In this document: positions 53,324 to 63,701 of the stretch, piece after piece
Position numbering within the stretch: position 1 is the first letter of the stretch
Layout: each line of letters opens with the position of its first letter
Notes under the pieces: generated by a model
What the model was told of the DNA's origin: nothing
Seen by the model: only the letters and a program-made list of their open reading frames with translations
Databases searched by the model: none
Translations under genes and position numbers: made by a program
Assembly (NCBI GenBank): GCA_903870165.1
Contig: CAIQBW010000012.1
Coordinates: forward strand, 62,001-126,000
Reading direction: 5' to 3'
Length of the DNA stretch: 64,000 nucleotides
From: an uncultured Methylophilaceae bacterium
GTDB taxonomy: Bacteria; Pseudomonadota; Gammaproteobacteria; Burkholderiales; Methylophilaceae

Positions 53324-54483
53324 ACTTGAATACCCTTAAACAAACGTTTATTTTCCCAATCAATACGGAGCAATACCGCCATCGCGACACAATTTGCCAA
53401 AATACCCGTGCCTCCAAAAGACAGTAGCGGTAAGGTCAAGCCCTTGGTTGGCAAAAGTCCCATGTTCACGCCCATATTGATGATGCTTTCTACGCCCATC
53501 CAAATACCAATCCCTTGCGCCAATAAAGCAGAGAAAAACTGTTCATTGCTCACTGCCTCTTTTGCAATTTTGAAAGAGCGTACGACTATCCATGCGAACA
53601 AACCGACTAAGACAGCTACACCTGCAAAACCTAACTCTTCAGCAATCACTGCCAATAAGAAGTCGGTATGCGCCTCTGGCAAATACATTAACTTTTCTAC
53701 ACTGCCGCCCAAGCCAACCCCTAACCACTCTCCACGTCCAAAGGCAATTAAAGCGTGGGTGAGTTGATAGCCCTTACCAAAAGGGTCTGCCCACGGATCC
53801 ATATAACCGACAATTCGTTGTAAGCGATATGGCGAAGTTTTAATTAAAATAATGAAGCCAAAAAATAGCAAAATCAGTAGCCCAACAAAGATGCGATAGT
53901 TAATGCCCCCCAACCATAAAATGGCGATTGAAATTGAAGCAATCACTACAAACGCACCAAAGTCTGGCTCCATCAACAATAAACCACCAACCAAGAGCAT
54001 CACACCTAACATCGGCAAGAACCCATGTTTAAAGCTATCCATCAATGCGGCCTTGCGTGTGGTGTAATCAGCCACATATACCGCCGCTAAAAACTTCATA
54101 AATTCCGAAGGCTGAATTTGGAACAACACCAACTTAATCCAACGACGACTCCCCAACACTTTGTGTCCAATCCCTGGCACAAGAACCAAAGCCAACATGC
54201 CAAGGCCAATTAAAAACAACAATGGCGCTGATTTCTGCCAGATACGCGTTGGTACTTGGAAGGCAATCCCGCCAGCAACCAAACCTGCCACTAAAAAGCC
54301 TGCATGGCGCACCAAGTAATAAGATGCTTGATGATGCGTAATAGATTTTCCTTCAGCCCATGAAATTGAAGCGGAATAAACCATCACCATGCCGAACGCC
54401 AGCAAAATCAGAGTGACCCAAAGCAACGCTTGGTCATAGCTTTCGCCCGTGATTTTGTTGCGATTATTTAGCATCGGCATCAT
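53320..54483 (-). CDS. ftsW: Peptidoglycan glycosyltransferase FtsW
   Basis: A SEDS-family polymerase of 387 residues with about ten membrane helices that works with FtsI at the septum. [37 protein letters not shown] and [19 protein letters not shown] are signature segments. Three Met codons are clustered at the start; ATG 54483 overlaps the murD stop as ATGA and is preferred. Confidence 0.97.
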   Translation of the reverse strand: MMPMLNNRNKITGESYDQALLWVTLILLAFGMVMVYSASISWAEGKSITHHQASYYLVRHAGFLVAGLVAGGIAFQVPTRIWQKSAPLLFLIGLGMLALVLVPGIGHKVLGSRRWIKLVLFQIQPSEFMKFLAAVYVADYTTRKAALMDSFKHGFLPMLGVMLLVGGLLLMEPDFGAFVVIASISIAILWLGGINYRIFVGLLILLFFGFIILIKTSPYRLQRIVGYMDPWADPFGKGYQLTHALIAFGRGEWLGVGLGGSVEKLMYLPEAHTDFLLAVIAEELGFAGVAVLVGLFAWIVVRSFKIAKEAVSNEQFFSALLAQGIGIWMGVESIINMGVNMGLLPTKGLTLPLLSFGGTGILANCVAMAVLLRIDWENKRLFKGIQV

Positions 54484-55862
54484 GCGGCGATTCCCTTGCT
54501 GGGAAGCGCTTTGACGCTTTGTACAAAGACCTCTGCACGGTGAACATAATTGCGGAACATGTCGAAACTAGCGCAAGCTGGAGATAGCAGTACTGCATCA
54601 CCCGCTTTAGCCAAGTCATATGCTATTTTCACTGCCGCTTCTAAACTTTCAGCGTTTATCAAATCAACTTCTGTTCCACTTAAAGCAGTTTCAATCTGCG
54701 GCGCATCACGACCAATCAACACTACCGCACGGGCATTTTTTTGCACAATTTCAGCCAAAGGCGAGAAGTCTTGACCCTTGCCATCACCACCCGCAATTAA
54801 CACAATCTTCTTAGCATCATTTGGCGCCACTAAACCTTGAAGCGCCGCATAAGTCGCACCAACATTGGTGCCTTTTGAATCATCATAAAAAGCAACATTT
54901 TCAATATCTGCGACCCATTCAACACGGTGTGGCAAGCCTTTGTATTCACGTAAGGCCTTAATCATGGCAACTTGCGGCACATCAATCGCTTCACACAGCG
55001 CCATTGCCGCCAAGGCATTCGCAGCGTTATGCAAACCTGCAATTTTCATTTCGGTTGTTGCTAACAATGCTTTTGAACCACGAGTAAGTTGGGTAATATT
55101 TGCTCGTGTAGTCAAGCCAAAATCGTTGTCATTCGTAGCTTCATCAACACCAAATGTCACAACATTACGCCCTTGCAAGGCCATACCCATGCTCCAAGCA
55201 TCTTGGCGGTTAAGTACTTGCACGCCACGACCAAAAAACACACGCGCTTTCGCTTGGGCGTAGTCATCAAGTCCGTTATAACGATCCATGTGGTCTTCGC
55301 TAATATTAAGCACCGTTGCAGCATCCGCATTTAATGACGATGTGGTTTCAAGTTGAAAGCTAGAAAGTTCCAATACATAAACATCTGGCACATCGCCATC
55401 TAATGTATCGAGCACTGGCACGCCAATATTTCCCGCCACCTCTGTTTGCAATCCTGCAGACTTGCACATCTCGCCTACTAAAGTCGTCACAGTGCTTTTG
55501 CCATTTGCACCTGTAATTGCAATAATCTTTGCGCTAGCAGGTTTGTATTGTGCGAACAATTCAACGTCACCCACCACTGGCACTCCGCGCATAATCGCAG
55601 CTTGCACCATGGGCTCTGCCATTGGCACGCCTGGGCTAATAACGATTAATTCTGCATTCTTAAACACGGCTTCAGCAAATGCCCCTGTATGTAATTTCAC
55701 GCTTGGCAATTCAGCTTCAAGCGTCGCAACTCTTGGTGGGTTTTCACGTGTATCGGCAACAGACAAACAAGCGCCTTGGCGATGAAGCCAACGCAATGCC
55801 GAAAGCCCCGTGTCACCGAGGCCTAGCACTAACACCTGTTTGTCATGCAATTCGAGTTTCAT
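54480..55862 (-). CDS. murD: UDP-N-acetylmuramoyl-alanine--D-glutamate ligase
   Basis: A Mur ligase of 460 residues adding D-Glu. [19 protein letters not shown] opens the N-terminal domain, the ATP motif is [13 protein letters not shown] and HRVEWV is present. The track extends the start by 28 residues; ATG 55862 overlaps the mraY TGA as ATGA and gives the usual MurD N-terminus. Confidence 0.97.
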   Translation of the reverse strand: MKLELHDKQVLVLGLGDTGLSALRWLHRQGACLSVADTRENPPRVATLEAELPSVKLHTGAFAEAVFKNAELIVISPGVPMAEPMVQAAIMRGVPVVGDVELFAQYKPASAKIIAITGANGKSTVTTLVGEMCKSAGLQTEVAGNIGVPVLDTLDGDVPDVYVLELSSFQLETTSSLNADAATVLNISEDHMDRYNGLDDYAQAKARVFFGRGVQVLNRQDAWSMGMALQGRNVVTFGVDEATNDNDFGLTTRANITQLTRGSKALLATTEMKIAGLHNAANALAAMALCEAIDVPQVAMIKALREYKGLPHRVEWVADIENVAFYDDSKGTNVGATYAALQGLVAPNDAKKIVLIAGGDGKGQDFSPLAEIVQKNARAVVLIGRDAPQIETALSGTEVDLINAESLEAAVKIAYDLAKAGDAVLLSPACASFDMFRNYVHRAEVFVQSVKALPSKGIAA

Positions 55863-56962
55863 CGTATTTTTAAACTCGCCAATCCAACTAACACCAACAT
55901 CATGGTAATAATCCAGAACCGCACCACCACTTGCGTTTCTTTCCATCCTTTTTGTTCATAGTGGTGATGCAAAGGCGCCATCAAAAAGATGCGCCGGCCT
56001 TCACCAAATTTCTTTTTGGTATAACGGAAATAACTGACTTGAATGGCAACCGACAATGTCTCCACTACAAACACCCCGCCCATCACAAACAAGATGATTT
56101 CTTGCCTAACAATCACGGCCACCGCACCCAATGCCGCGCCCAGCGCTAAGGCACCCACATCTCCCATAAACACTTCAGCTGGATAAGCGTTAAACCATAA
56201 AAATCCCAAACCCGCACCAGACATAGCAGCACAAAAAACAGTCAATTCACCAGCACCAGGCACATAAGGAATTCCGAGATATTTCGAGAAGAAGATGTGG
56301 CCAGTCACGTAAGCAAAAATCGCTAAAGCGGCAGAAATCATGAGCGTTGGCATTATGGCTAAACCATCCAAACCATCTGTCAAATTCACTGCATTACTAC
56401 TGCCCACCAGCACTAAATAGGTCAGTACTACAAAAACTATTGAGCTCATTGGGAATACTAAATGTTTGAAAAAAGGCACATAAAGTGTTGTCTCTGAGGG
56501 CAGAACAGCTGTTTGTAATAAATAAACAGCCACGCCAAAACCGATGGCTGACTGCCAAAAGTATTTCGCTTTCGCTGATAAGCCTTTAGGGTTGCGATAT
56601 ACCACTTTGCGCCAATCATCGACAAAGCCGATGATGCCAAAGCCCAAGGTAGTGAATAGCACCACCCAAACGTAGCGATTACTCAAATCAGCCCAAAGCA
56701 AAGTAGAAATCGCAATCGCCACCAAAATCAATGCACCACCCATCGTTGGAGTGCCAGCTTTCACTAAGTGCGTTTTGGGGCCGTCGTCACGCACTGATTG
56801 ACCCACTTTATATTCCGTCAATTTTCGGATGAGTTTAGGTCCTACAACAAATGAAATGGCTAAAGCTGTCATCGTTGCTAAAACAGCACGAAGTGTGATG
56901 TAGTTAAACACATTAAAGCCGTGAATATCGTGCGCTAACCAGCGAGCAAGTTCTAGCAACAT
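55859..56962 (-). CDS. mraY: Phospho-N-acetylmuramoyl-pentapeptide transferase
   Basis: A polytopic membrane enzyme of 367 residues that makes lipid [40 protein letters not shown] and [13 protein letters not shown] are the conserved loops with catalytic Asp and His residues. It overlaps murF by one base (TAATG). Confidence 0.98.
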   Translation of the reverse strand: MLLELARWLAHDIHGFNVFNYITLRAVLATMTALAISFVVGPKLIRKLTEYKVGQSVRDDGPKTHLVKAGTPTMGGALILVAIAISTLLWADLSNRYVWVVLFTTLGFGIIGFVDDWRKVVYRNPKGLSAKAKYFWQSAIGFGVAVYLLQTAVLPSETTLYVPFFKHLVFPMSSIVFVVLTYLVLVGSSNAVNLTDGLDGLAIMPTLMISAALAIFAYVTGHIFFSKYLGIPYVPGAGELTVFCAAMSGAGLGFLWFNAYPAEVFMGDVGALALGAALGAVAVIVRQEIILFVMGGVFVVETLSVAIQVSYFRYTKKKFGEGRRIFLMAPLHHHYEQKGWKETQVVVRFWIITMMLVLVGLASLKIR

Positions 56963-58332
56963 TAGTGATTTCCCCCATTATTATTTGTTTGCGGTAGTTG
57001 GATTGCATCAACAACACGCTCCATGCGCATTGAGCGTGAACCTTTTACCAACAACGTTGCTTGAGCATTCATCATGCTTTTGAGACTTTCAACCAAAGTA
57101 TCTAACGTTTCAAAATGTGCTGCATTTTCCCCAAAGGCAATCACGGCATTTTTAGTTAATGCGCCTAATGCAAAAAACTTTTCTATGCCCGCTGTTTTTG
57201 CATAAGCACCAATTTCTGCATGCATACTTGCTGCGTCAGCACCTAGTTCAGCCATGTCCCCCATGACAAAAACACGCTCACCAGCACTCGCTTTAAGCAC
57301 ATCAATTGCAGCTTTCATCGACATTGGATTTGCGTTGTAGGTATCATCAATCACTTTCGCCCCCGCAAAACCTTGTTTGACTTGCAGGCGACATTTAACG
57401 CCCGCAAACTGACTTAATCCTGTAGCAATTTTTTCTAATGAAACATTCAAAGCCAAGGCCGCTGAAGCAGCCGCCAAAGCATTACTTACATTGTGTACAC
57501 CAGGGGCTGGTAGCGAAAAATTGGCTGTACCTTTTGGTGTAATCAATTCAACAGCACTACTCGCTTCATGCAATTCATATCTCGCCGTTACATCCGCCTT
57601 TGCTTTTAAGCCAAAAGTGACTTGGTGATGGTTACTCGCTAAGCTTTTCCACAAACCAGCAAACACATCATCTGCATTAATAACCGCAGTACCTCCATCA
57701 ACTAAACCTTCAAAAATCTCACCCTTGGCGTTTGCAATTGCCTCAAGACTGCCAAGTTCACCGATGTGCGCAGTGCCCGCGTTATTGACTAAAGCGATGC
57801 TTGGCTTGGCTAAGCCCGTTAAATAAGACAACTCACCTGTATGGTTCATCCCCATTTCCAGCACTGCATATCTATGTTGCTTATCCAAATTCAGCATGGT
57901 CATCGGCAGACCTATGTCGTTATTTAAATTGCCTTGAGTAGCCAAAACACTTTCATCATTACCGGCAGCCACTTTTAAAATAGCAGCCAACATTTCTTTA
58001 ACTGTCGTTTTGCCATTGCTGCCTGTAATGGCAACCACTGGTATCTCAAACTTTGAACGCCAATATGCAGCCAAATCACCTAGCGCCAAGCGTGTATCCT
58101 TTACAACCAATGCAGGGCTGACATTTGAAGCCTTGGAAACAAGAACTGAAGATGCCCCTTGCTCTAAACTTTGCGCGGCATATTCATGCGCATCAAAATT
58201 TTCACCTTTAAGTGCAACAAATAGCTGTCCTTTTTTGATCGAACGGCTATCAGTACCTACACAGCAAAATACAACATCTGGACCAATCAGCTGACCCTGG
58301 GTTGCTAAAGCAGCTTCTGATAGACGCATCAT
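56962..58332 (-). CDS. murF: UDP-MurNAc-tripeptide--D-Ala-D-Ala ligase
   Basis: A Mur ligase of 456 residues adding the D-Ala-D-Ala made by DdlB. ATP motif [14 protein letters not shown], with [14 protein letters not shown] and GDMAELG. Its ATG overlaps the murE stop as ATGA. Confidence 0.97.
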   Translation of the reverse strand: MMRLSEAALATQGQLIGPDVVFCCVGTDSRSIKKGQLFVALKGENFDAHEYAAQSLEQGASSVLVSKASNVSPALVVKDTRLALGDLAAYWRSKFEIPVVAITGSNGKTTVKEMLAAILKVAAGNDESVLATQGNLNNDIGLPMTMLNLDKQHRYAVLEMGMNHTGELSYLTGLAKPSIALVNNAGTAHIGELGSLEAIANAKGEIFEGLVDGGTAVINADDVFAGLWKSLASNHHQVTFGLKAKADVTARYELHEASSAVELITPKGTANFSLPAPGVHNVSNALAAASAALALNVSLEKIATGLSQFAGVKCRLQVKQGFAGAKVIDDTYNANPMSMKAAIDVLKASAGERVFVMGDMAELGADAASMHAEIGAYAKTAGIEKFFALGALTKNAVIAFGENAAHFETLDTLVESLKSMMNAQATLLVKGSRSMRMERVVDAIQLPQTNNNGGNH

Positions 58333-59786
58333 GCCGCCATCTCCCGCAAGGCTTCTTGCGCCACTTGCATATCGTTAAATGGATATTTCACACCAGCAAT
58401 TTCTTGGTAATTTTCATGGCCCTTGCCAGCGATTAACACCACATCACCTTTTTTAGCTGTTTTGATTGCCTGTTTAATTGCGTCAGCACGATTTTCGATA
58501 CTTTCCATCCGCTGATTGGCGCCAGCCATTACCGCCTGAATAATGCTCGTGGCTGACTCACCGCGTGGATTATCTGAAGTTACAATCACGCGACTAGCCA
58601 AGCTAGAAGATACTTTACCCATAAGTGGGCGCTTACCTTTATCTCTATCACCACCACAACCAAACACGCAAATAAGCTGTGAATTTGGGGCTAATTGCGC
58701 ACTGAGGGATTTCAATACCTGCTCTAACGCATCTGGCGTATGGGCGTAATCAACAACGATTAATGGTTGATTGCCACCCCCGCATTGCTGCATGCGACCA
58801 GCCACCGGCTTAATTGTAGAAATCGCTTTCACAGCATCCACTAAAGCAATATCAGAAGCTAATAAAGTGGCCAGCACCGCGATTAAGTTATAGGCGTTAA
58901 ATTGTCCTATCACATTGGCACAAACCGTCGCCGCACCTTTAGGTGTTGTCACATCTAGACGCATGCCAGCATCGTTCAATTGCATGCTATTTACGGCAAT
59001 GTCGTTTTTACCTAAAAAATCTTTATTCAGGCCATAAGTCATCACTGATTTGCCTTGTGCAGCTAATTTAGCGGCAAGGTCTGCTCCAAAAGCATCATCA
59101 CGATTCAACACTGCAGTTTTTAAACCATTCCAAGCAAAAAGCTTTTTCTTAGCGTCACCATAAGCTTGCATATCGCCGTGATAATCCAAATGATCACGCG
59201 TAAGATTGGTAAACACGGCAATATCAAAAGCCACACCATTGACGCGGCCTTGGTCTAAACCGTGTGATGAAACTTCCATCGCTACCACATTGACTTTTTG
59301 TGCCAAATAATCAGCCAATAAGCCATGTAGCACAATACTATCTGGCGTGGTGTTGCTAGTTTTGGATAAGTCGTTTAGCAGACCATTACCCAATGTGCCG
59401 ACTACTGCAGATTGCCGACCAAGCGCATTAAAAGCTTGTGCCAACCAATGACTACAAGTTGTTTTGCCATTAGTACCGGTTACGCCCACCATCCAAAGTT
59501 GATCGGAGGGCTTGCCATAAAACTCACTTGCCACATCACCAACTGCTTGCCTTAAACCTCTGATTGGTTGATTGGGCACTTTCCAATCAGCATTCCATGT
59601 AAAGCCTTCTTGTTCCCACATCACTGCTGATGCGCCACTTGCTATCGCTTGCGCAATATAAGCGCGACCATCATTCGCATCGCCCTTATAAGCAACAAAC
59701 AAGCTGCCTGTTTGTACTCGGCGACTATCCGCTGTCATATGCGCAATATTGACCTGTGATTTTAATGAAGCAAGATTGGCACGCAT
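58329..59786 (-). CDS. murE: UDP-MurNAc-Ala-D-Glu--meso-DAP ligase
   Basis: A Mur ligase of 485 residues adding the third residue of the stem peptide. The ATP motif is VTGTNGKTTCSHWL. The motif DNPR (VTSDNPRGE) marks meso-diaminopimelate as substrate rather than lysine, as expected for a Gram-negative cell. Its start overlaps the ftsI stop by one base. Confidence 0.97.
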   Translation of the reverse strand: MRANLASLKSQVNIAHMTADSRRVQTGSLFVAYKGDANDGRAYIAQAIASGASAVMWEQEGFTWNADWKVPNQPIRGLRQAVGDVASEFYGKPSDQLWMVGVTGTNGKTTCSHWLAQAFNALGRQSAVVGTLGNGLLNDLSKTSNTTPDSIVLHGLLADYLAQKVNVVAMEVSSHGLDQGRVNGVAFDIAVFTNLTRDHLDYHGDMQAYGDAKKKLFAWNGLKTAVLNRDDAFGADLAAKLAAQGKSVMTYGLNKDFLGKNDIAVNSMQLNDAGMRLDVTTPKGAATVCANVIGQFNAYNLIAVLATLLASDIALVDAVKAISTIKPVAGRMQQCGGGNQPLIVVDYAHTPDALEQVLKSLSAQLAPNSQLICVFGCGGDRDKGKRPLMGKVSSSLASRVIVTSDNPRGESATSIIQAVMAGANQRMESIENRADAIKQAIKTAKKGDVVLIAGKGHENYQEIAGVKYPFNDMQVAQEALREMAA

Positions 59787-61504
59787 TAGGTTGCCTCCTT
59801 CACTTCAGGCAAACCCGCTGGTGGCAAAATCACATTGTTATTTGGCGCATCTTGAGGTACGCCCATCATTCTGAGCGTTGCCCCCATCACCGAGCTGAAT
59901 ACTGGTGCAGCGACAATACCACCGTAATATTGACCATTGCTCGGCTCATCAATCATGACCGCCACAATCAACTTAGGATTACTTGCTGGTGCCATACCTA
60001 CAAAGGATGCAATATATTTATCTTGATATCCGCCAATACCTGGCTTGTGAGCAGTACCGGTTTTACCTGCCACGCGATAACCCATGACTTGCGCTTTAGG
60101 GGCGGTACCGCCAGCTTGAACAACTGTTTCCAACATATCGCGGACACTTAAGGCTGTCGCTTTTGAAAAAACCTGTTGACCGACTGCAACATCTTTAGCC
60201 TTTAGCAATGTGACTGGCCGCAATTCACCATCATTCGCGAACACCGTATATGCTCGAGCAAGCTGCAATAGCGTCACACTAATACCGTTGCCATATGAGA
60301 TAGTGGCTTGCTCAATAGGATGCCATGTTTTGTAATTTCTAAGCTTCCCTGCTGCTTCACCTGGAAAGTTCACATGTGTAATCGTGCCAAAACCTAGCTG
60401 GTTAAAAACACCCCACATATATTGAGGCTCCATCGACAAAGCAATCTTTGCAGAGCCTACATTCGATGACTTCTGAATCACCTGCGCAACTGTCAGCAAT
60501 CCATTAGGGTGTGAATCATGCACAGTTGCCGTGCCTATTTTGAAGCTCCCTGGTGCAGTTTCAATTTTGGTATCAGGCGTGTACTTGCCGGTTTCAAGCG
60601 CAGCCGAAATAGTCATTGGCTTCATCGTTGAGCCTGGCTCAAAAAGGTCAACAATCGCACGATTACGAGATTTTGCGATGTCCTTACTTGGATTGTTTGG
60701 GTTATAAGCTGGGAAATTCACCATGGCTAAAATCTCACCCGTTTTAGCATTCAGTACTATCGCCGCACCAGCTTTTGCTTTGTTCTCTTCAACCGCTTTT
60801 GATAATTCACGATAAGCCAAATATTGAACTTTACGGTCAATAGAAGCGACCAAATCGCGCCCATCTTGCGGCAATTTCACAGCCTCTAAATCATCAACAA
60901 TATGGCCTTGTCGGTCTTTAATTACATGACGACTGCCTGGCTTTCCTGAGAGCCAGGTCTGATATTGCAACTCAAAACCCTCCAAACCTTTTTCATCAGA
61001 GCCAGTGTAACCAACCAAATGCGCCGTCACTTCACCTGCTGGATAGAAACGCTTATATTCACGTTGCATGTAAACACCAGGAATATGAAGCGCCATGACG
61101 TGATTTGCCAACTCGGGGGAAATACGACGTTTTAGATAAATAAAATCGCGATTTTGGTTCGCGAGTTTTGCTGAGATTTCATCTGGATTCATTTCCAGAA
61201 GTTTTGCCAGCTTCTCAATTTGCTCTTTGCTAGCTTGCGCATCCGCTGGGTTTGCCCAAATAGATTCAACGGGTGAACTGATCGCTAATGGCTCACCGTT
61301 ACGGTCAGTAATCATCCCGCGATGGGCGTAAAGTGTCATCGCGCGGGTAGTACGTGCATCCCCTTGCTGTTGTAAGAATGAATGGCGCATCCCTTGCAAG
61401 AATACTGCACGGCCAATTAATGCGCCAAAGGCCAGCAACACCAATACCAACAGCAAGCCACGACGCCACTGTGGTAATTTGACTGTTTGCTGAACGACGG
61501 CCAT
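59786..61504 (-). CDS. ftsI: Septal peptidoglycan transpeptidase FtsI (PBP3)
   Basis: A bitopic class B penicillin-binding protein of 572 residues. One N-terminal membrane helix (LLLVLVLLAFGALIGRAVFLQG) is followed by the pedestal domain. The transpeptidase motifs are FEPGSTMKPM (SxxK), KSSNVGS (SxN) and AGKTGTAHK (KTG). It pairs with FtsW and lies 17 bases past ftsL. Confidence 0.97.
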   Translation of the reverse strand: MAVVQQTVKLPQWRRGLLLVLVLLAFGALIGRAVFLQGMRHSFLQQQGDARTTRAMTLYAHRGMITDRNGEPLAISSPVESIWANPADAQASKEQIEKLAKLLEMNPDEISAKLANQNRDFIYLKRRISPELANHVMALHIPGVYMQREYKRFYPAGEVTAHLVGYTGSDEKGLEGFELQYQTWLSGKPGSRHVIKDRQGHIVDDLEAVKLPQDGRDLVASIDRKVQYLAYRELSKAVEENKAKAGAAIVLNAKTGEILAMVNFPAYNPNNPSKDIAKSRNRAIVDLFEPGSTMKPMTISAALETGKYTPDTKIETAPGSFKIGTATVHDSHPNGLLTVAQVIQKSSNVGSAKIALSMEPQYMWGVFNQLGFGTITHVNFPGEAAGKLRNYKTWHPIEQATISYGNGISVTLLQLARAYTVFANDGELRPVTLLKAKDVAVGQQVFSKATALSVRDMLETVVQAGGTAPKAQVMGYRVAGKTGTAHKPGIGGYQDKYIASFVGMAPASNPKLIVAVMIDEPSNGQYYGGIVAAPVFSSVMGATLRMMGVPQDAPNNNVILPPAGLPEVKEAT

Positions 61505-61521
61505 TTTCTATAAATCCCCTT

Positions 61522-61824
61522 TTACTTTGATACTGGTGTTGCTGATTGTGGTGCCGGTACCTCATCAGGCGCCACAATTTGGATATGTTTTGTATCAGGC
61601 ACATGCATGTGCAATAAATCCGTTGCCACTTGCTCCAAACGGCTATGCATCGCCCATGTGCTTTGCTCTAACTGCAATTGTGTCCATTCCGTTTCAAAAA
61701 GCTTGGCCGCTTCTTGCTGTTGCTGTAACTCAAAATACAATTTGCGTGATTTATGTTGTGAAGTGACTAAACTCAAAGCACTAATAATCAACACTGCAAA
61801 TAAAATGAGATTTAAACGCGTCAT
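61522..61824 (-). CDS. ftsL: Cell division protein FtsL
   Basis: A small bitopic protein of 100 residues: a membrane helix (LNLILFAVLIISALSLVTSQ) followed by a coiled-coil-like periplasmic stretch (QQQQEAAKLFETEWTQLQLEQSTW). It partners FtsB and FtsQ. The ATG follows directly on the rsmH TAA with no gap. Identity rests on position and topology. Confidence 0.92.
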   Translation of the reverse strand: MTRLNLILFAVLIISALSLVTSQHKSRKLYFELQQQQEAAKLFETEWTQLQLEQSTWAMHSRLEQVATDLLHMHVPDTKHIQIVAPDEVPAPQSATPVSK

Positions 61825-62805
61825 TTACAATCTCACATTCGTCCGTTCAGCTACGCGCAAAACTGCACTGCGTGAACGCGGGTTTTTCTTCACTTCTTGC
61901 TCACTTGGTTTTTGTGCTTTTCCTATCGCCATCATTCTTGGCTGCGGCAAATCTTTTGCGAGTACAGGAAAGTTTGATGGCAAGTCATCCCTATCTTGCT
62001 CACCTTTTACAAATTGCTTCACGATGCGGTCTTCTAATGAGTGAAAACTAATCACTGACAATCGACCTTGCGGTGCAAGCATGCGCAAACATTGCGGCAA
62101 TACTAGCGATAACTCCTCAAGCTCTTGATTGAGGAAAATCCTGAGAGCTTGAAAAGTGCGCGTCGCCGGGTCTTGGCCAGGTTCAATTTTTGGGACGGCA
62201 CTTGCCACGATCTTGGCAAATTGTTTAGTAGTGGTGATGGCATCCCCCCCTGTGCGTGCCGCAACAATCGCCCTTGCAATCTGTTTAGCAAACCGTTCTT
62301 CACCATAAGCTTTTATAACCTCCGCCAATTTTTGTTCTGTAGCTACCGCGACAAACTCAGCAGCGGTTTGACCGCTACTTTGGTCCATACGCATATCCAA
62401 TGGGCCATCAAATCTAAAACTGAATCCACGCTCGCCGATATCAATTTGTGGTGATGAAATGCCTAAATCAAGCAAAACACCATCCACGGCCGAGATGCCT
62501 AGCTCAGCTAGCACCTCTTCTAGCGCAGCAAAATGACGATGCACAATTTGAAAACGGGCATCTTGAATAGATGCCGCAGAACTTACAGCCGCCAAATCAC
62601 GATCAAGCGCAATCAAGCGACCTTCACTTCCCAACTTTTCCAAAATTTTGCGGCTATGTCCACCACGTCCAAATGTACAATCGACGTAAATGCCAGCTGG
62701 CTTAATGGCCAAACCTTCAACCGCTTCCTCCAACATCACCGTAATGTGCGGTGACACCTCTCCTACCAATTGTTCAGACTGGGCCAATAGTGAGCTTGCG
62801 CTCAC
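61825..62805 (-). CDS. rsmH: 16S rRNA m4C1402 methyltransferase
   Basis: A SAM-dependent methyltransferase of 326 residues (MraW). [39 protein letters not shown] and [16 protein letters not shown] are conserved blocks. The start is GTG 62805, overlapping the mraZ TGA as GTGA. Confidence 0.97.
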   Translation of the reverse strand: MSASSLLAQSEQLVGEVSPHITVMLEEAVEGLAIKPAGIYVDCTFGRGGHSRKILEKLGSEGRLIALDRDLAAVSSAASIQDARFQIVHRHFAALEEVLAELGISAVDGVLLDLGISSPQIDIGERGFSFRFDGPLDMRMDQSSGQTAAEFVAVATEQKLAEVIKAYGEERFAKQIARAIVAARTGGDAITTTKQFAKIVASAVPKIEPGQDPATRTFQALRIFLNQELEELSLVLPQCLRMLAPQGRLSVISFHSLEDRIVKQFVKGEQDRDDLPSNFPVLAKDLPQPRMMAIGKAQKPSEQEVKKNPRSRSAVLRVAERTNVRL

Positions 62806-63248
62806 AGTGAGAAGCCCTCTAATTCAGTGGGCAGCGCCAATTCTTCACTTGCCATCACAATATCTAATTGAGCACGCCAAGCATCGAGATTCCATATTTC
62901 GAAGTGACTGCCTTGGCCGACTAACATCGCCTGCTTATCCAACCCTGCAAATTCTCGAAGCGCTGGCGAAACTAGCAAACGACCCGCCGCATCCATTTGC
63001 ATATCTTCTGCATAACCAACCAACAAACGCTGCAATGCACTTGAGCGCTTATCAAACGAAGACAAGGACATCATTTTGGCTTGAATAGGCTCCCACGCAA
63101 CTTGTGGGTACAACAACAAACAACGGTGAGGATGTGCAGTCAATACCAATTGACCTGCACTTTGAGACAAAAGGGCGTCACGATGCTTAGCTGGAACTGC
63201 CAGCCTGCCTTTCACATCCAAACTTAATGATGAAGCACCGCGAAACAT
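62802..63248 (-). CDS. mraZ: Transcriptional regulator MraZ
   Basis: A protein of 148 residues with two AbrB-like halves. [24 protein letters not shown] and later [19 protein letters not shown] are the two DxxGR repeats. In E. coli MraZ represses its own operon; the matching operator is visible upstream at 63351-63375. It is the first gene of the dcw cluster. Confidence 0.97.
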   Translation of the reverse strand: MFRGASSLSLDVKGRLAVPAKHRDALLSQSAGQLVLTAHPHRCLLLYPQVAWEPIQAKMMSLSSFDKRSSALQRLLVGYAEDMQMDAAGRLLVSPALREFAGLDKQAMLVGQGSHFEIWNLDAWRAQLDIVMASEELALPTELEGFSL

Positions 63249-63301
63249 AAAATCTTCTTAAATCCTTTTTTTGATGGTGGTAATGAGTCAAAACAGAAAA
63301 A

Positions 63302-63346
63302 TTGCTGGCCGTATCGGGAGATGAGCGCAACCAAATTGGCCAGCAA
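63302..63346 (-). repeat. Hairpin in the mraZ 5' leader
   Basis: TTGCTGGCC (63302-63310) and GGCCAGCAA (63338-63346) are a perfect 9-bp inverted repeat around 27 bases. It lies between the MraZ boxes and the mraZ start, inside the transcribed leader. No T-run follows. Confidence 0.6.
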
Positions 63347-63350
63347 AATT

Positions 63351-63375
63351 CCCACAAAACACCACTTTCACCCAC
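63351..63375 (-). promoter_or_regulatory. MraZ operator (three direct repeats)
   Basis: On the minus strand GTGGG-TGAAA-GTGGT-GTTTT-GTGGG gives three repeats at exactly 10-bp period with 5-base spacers. This is the known arrangement of MraZ boxes. It begins right after the predicted transcription start, so MraZ bound here would block the promoter. Confidence 0.85.
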
Positions 63376-63383
63376 TTGATGAC

Positions 63384-63412
63384 ACTATAGATAAAAAAAT
63401 GAGCTTTCGCAA
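63384..63412 (-). promoter_or_regulatory. Sigma-70-type promoter Pmra of the dcw cluster
   Basis: On the minus strand TTGCGA (63412-63407) and TATAGT (63389-63384) are 17 bases apart. The MraZ boxes follow about eight bases past the -10. The leader to mraZ would be about 130 bases. Confidence 0.75.
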
Positions 63413-63701
63413 GCCCTTTTTTACGGTTTTTCCTTTACAGGACAATGACTTAGCGCATTTTTCACATAAATAAAATATCCTTAATAAATAAGTACATAGC
63501 TAATTTAATGAATGTGACTTATAAAGAGTAAAAAAATGGATGAAATTTAAGATTATTTAACAAACCCAAGCCCACAAAAGGTTTGCGGGATTTCCAAGAA
63601 AAAATCCAACGAATGTATTTATTTTGAAAATAATTTCAGCGCATCAAAAAGAGAGAGAGATTTGATGCAAAACGGCAGAGGAATTTTACAAAAAACAAGA
63701 A
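63413..63701. other. Intergenic stretch between Pmra and rnpB
   Basis: AT-rich DNA without a credible gene. It holds two inverted repeats. One is CCCACAAAAGGTTTGCGGG (63571-63589). The other is GCATCAAA / TTTGATGC (63641-63668), with a purine loop containing GAGAGAGAGA. Either may help end or trim the rnpB transcript read leftward, but neither has a clear U-tract. Confidence 0.5.

Noticed and set aside
55863-55946. N-terminal extension of MurD in the track
   Set aside because: It would overlap most of the mraY end; ATG 55862 forms the usual ATGA overlap.
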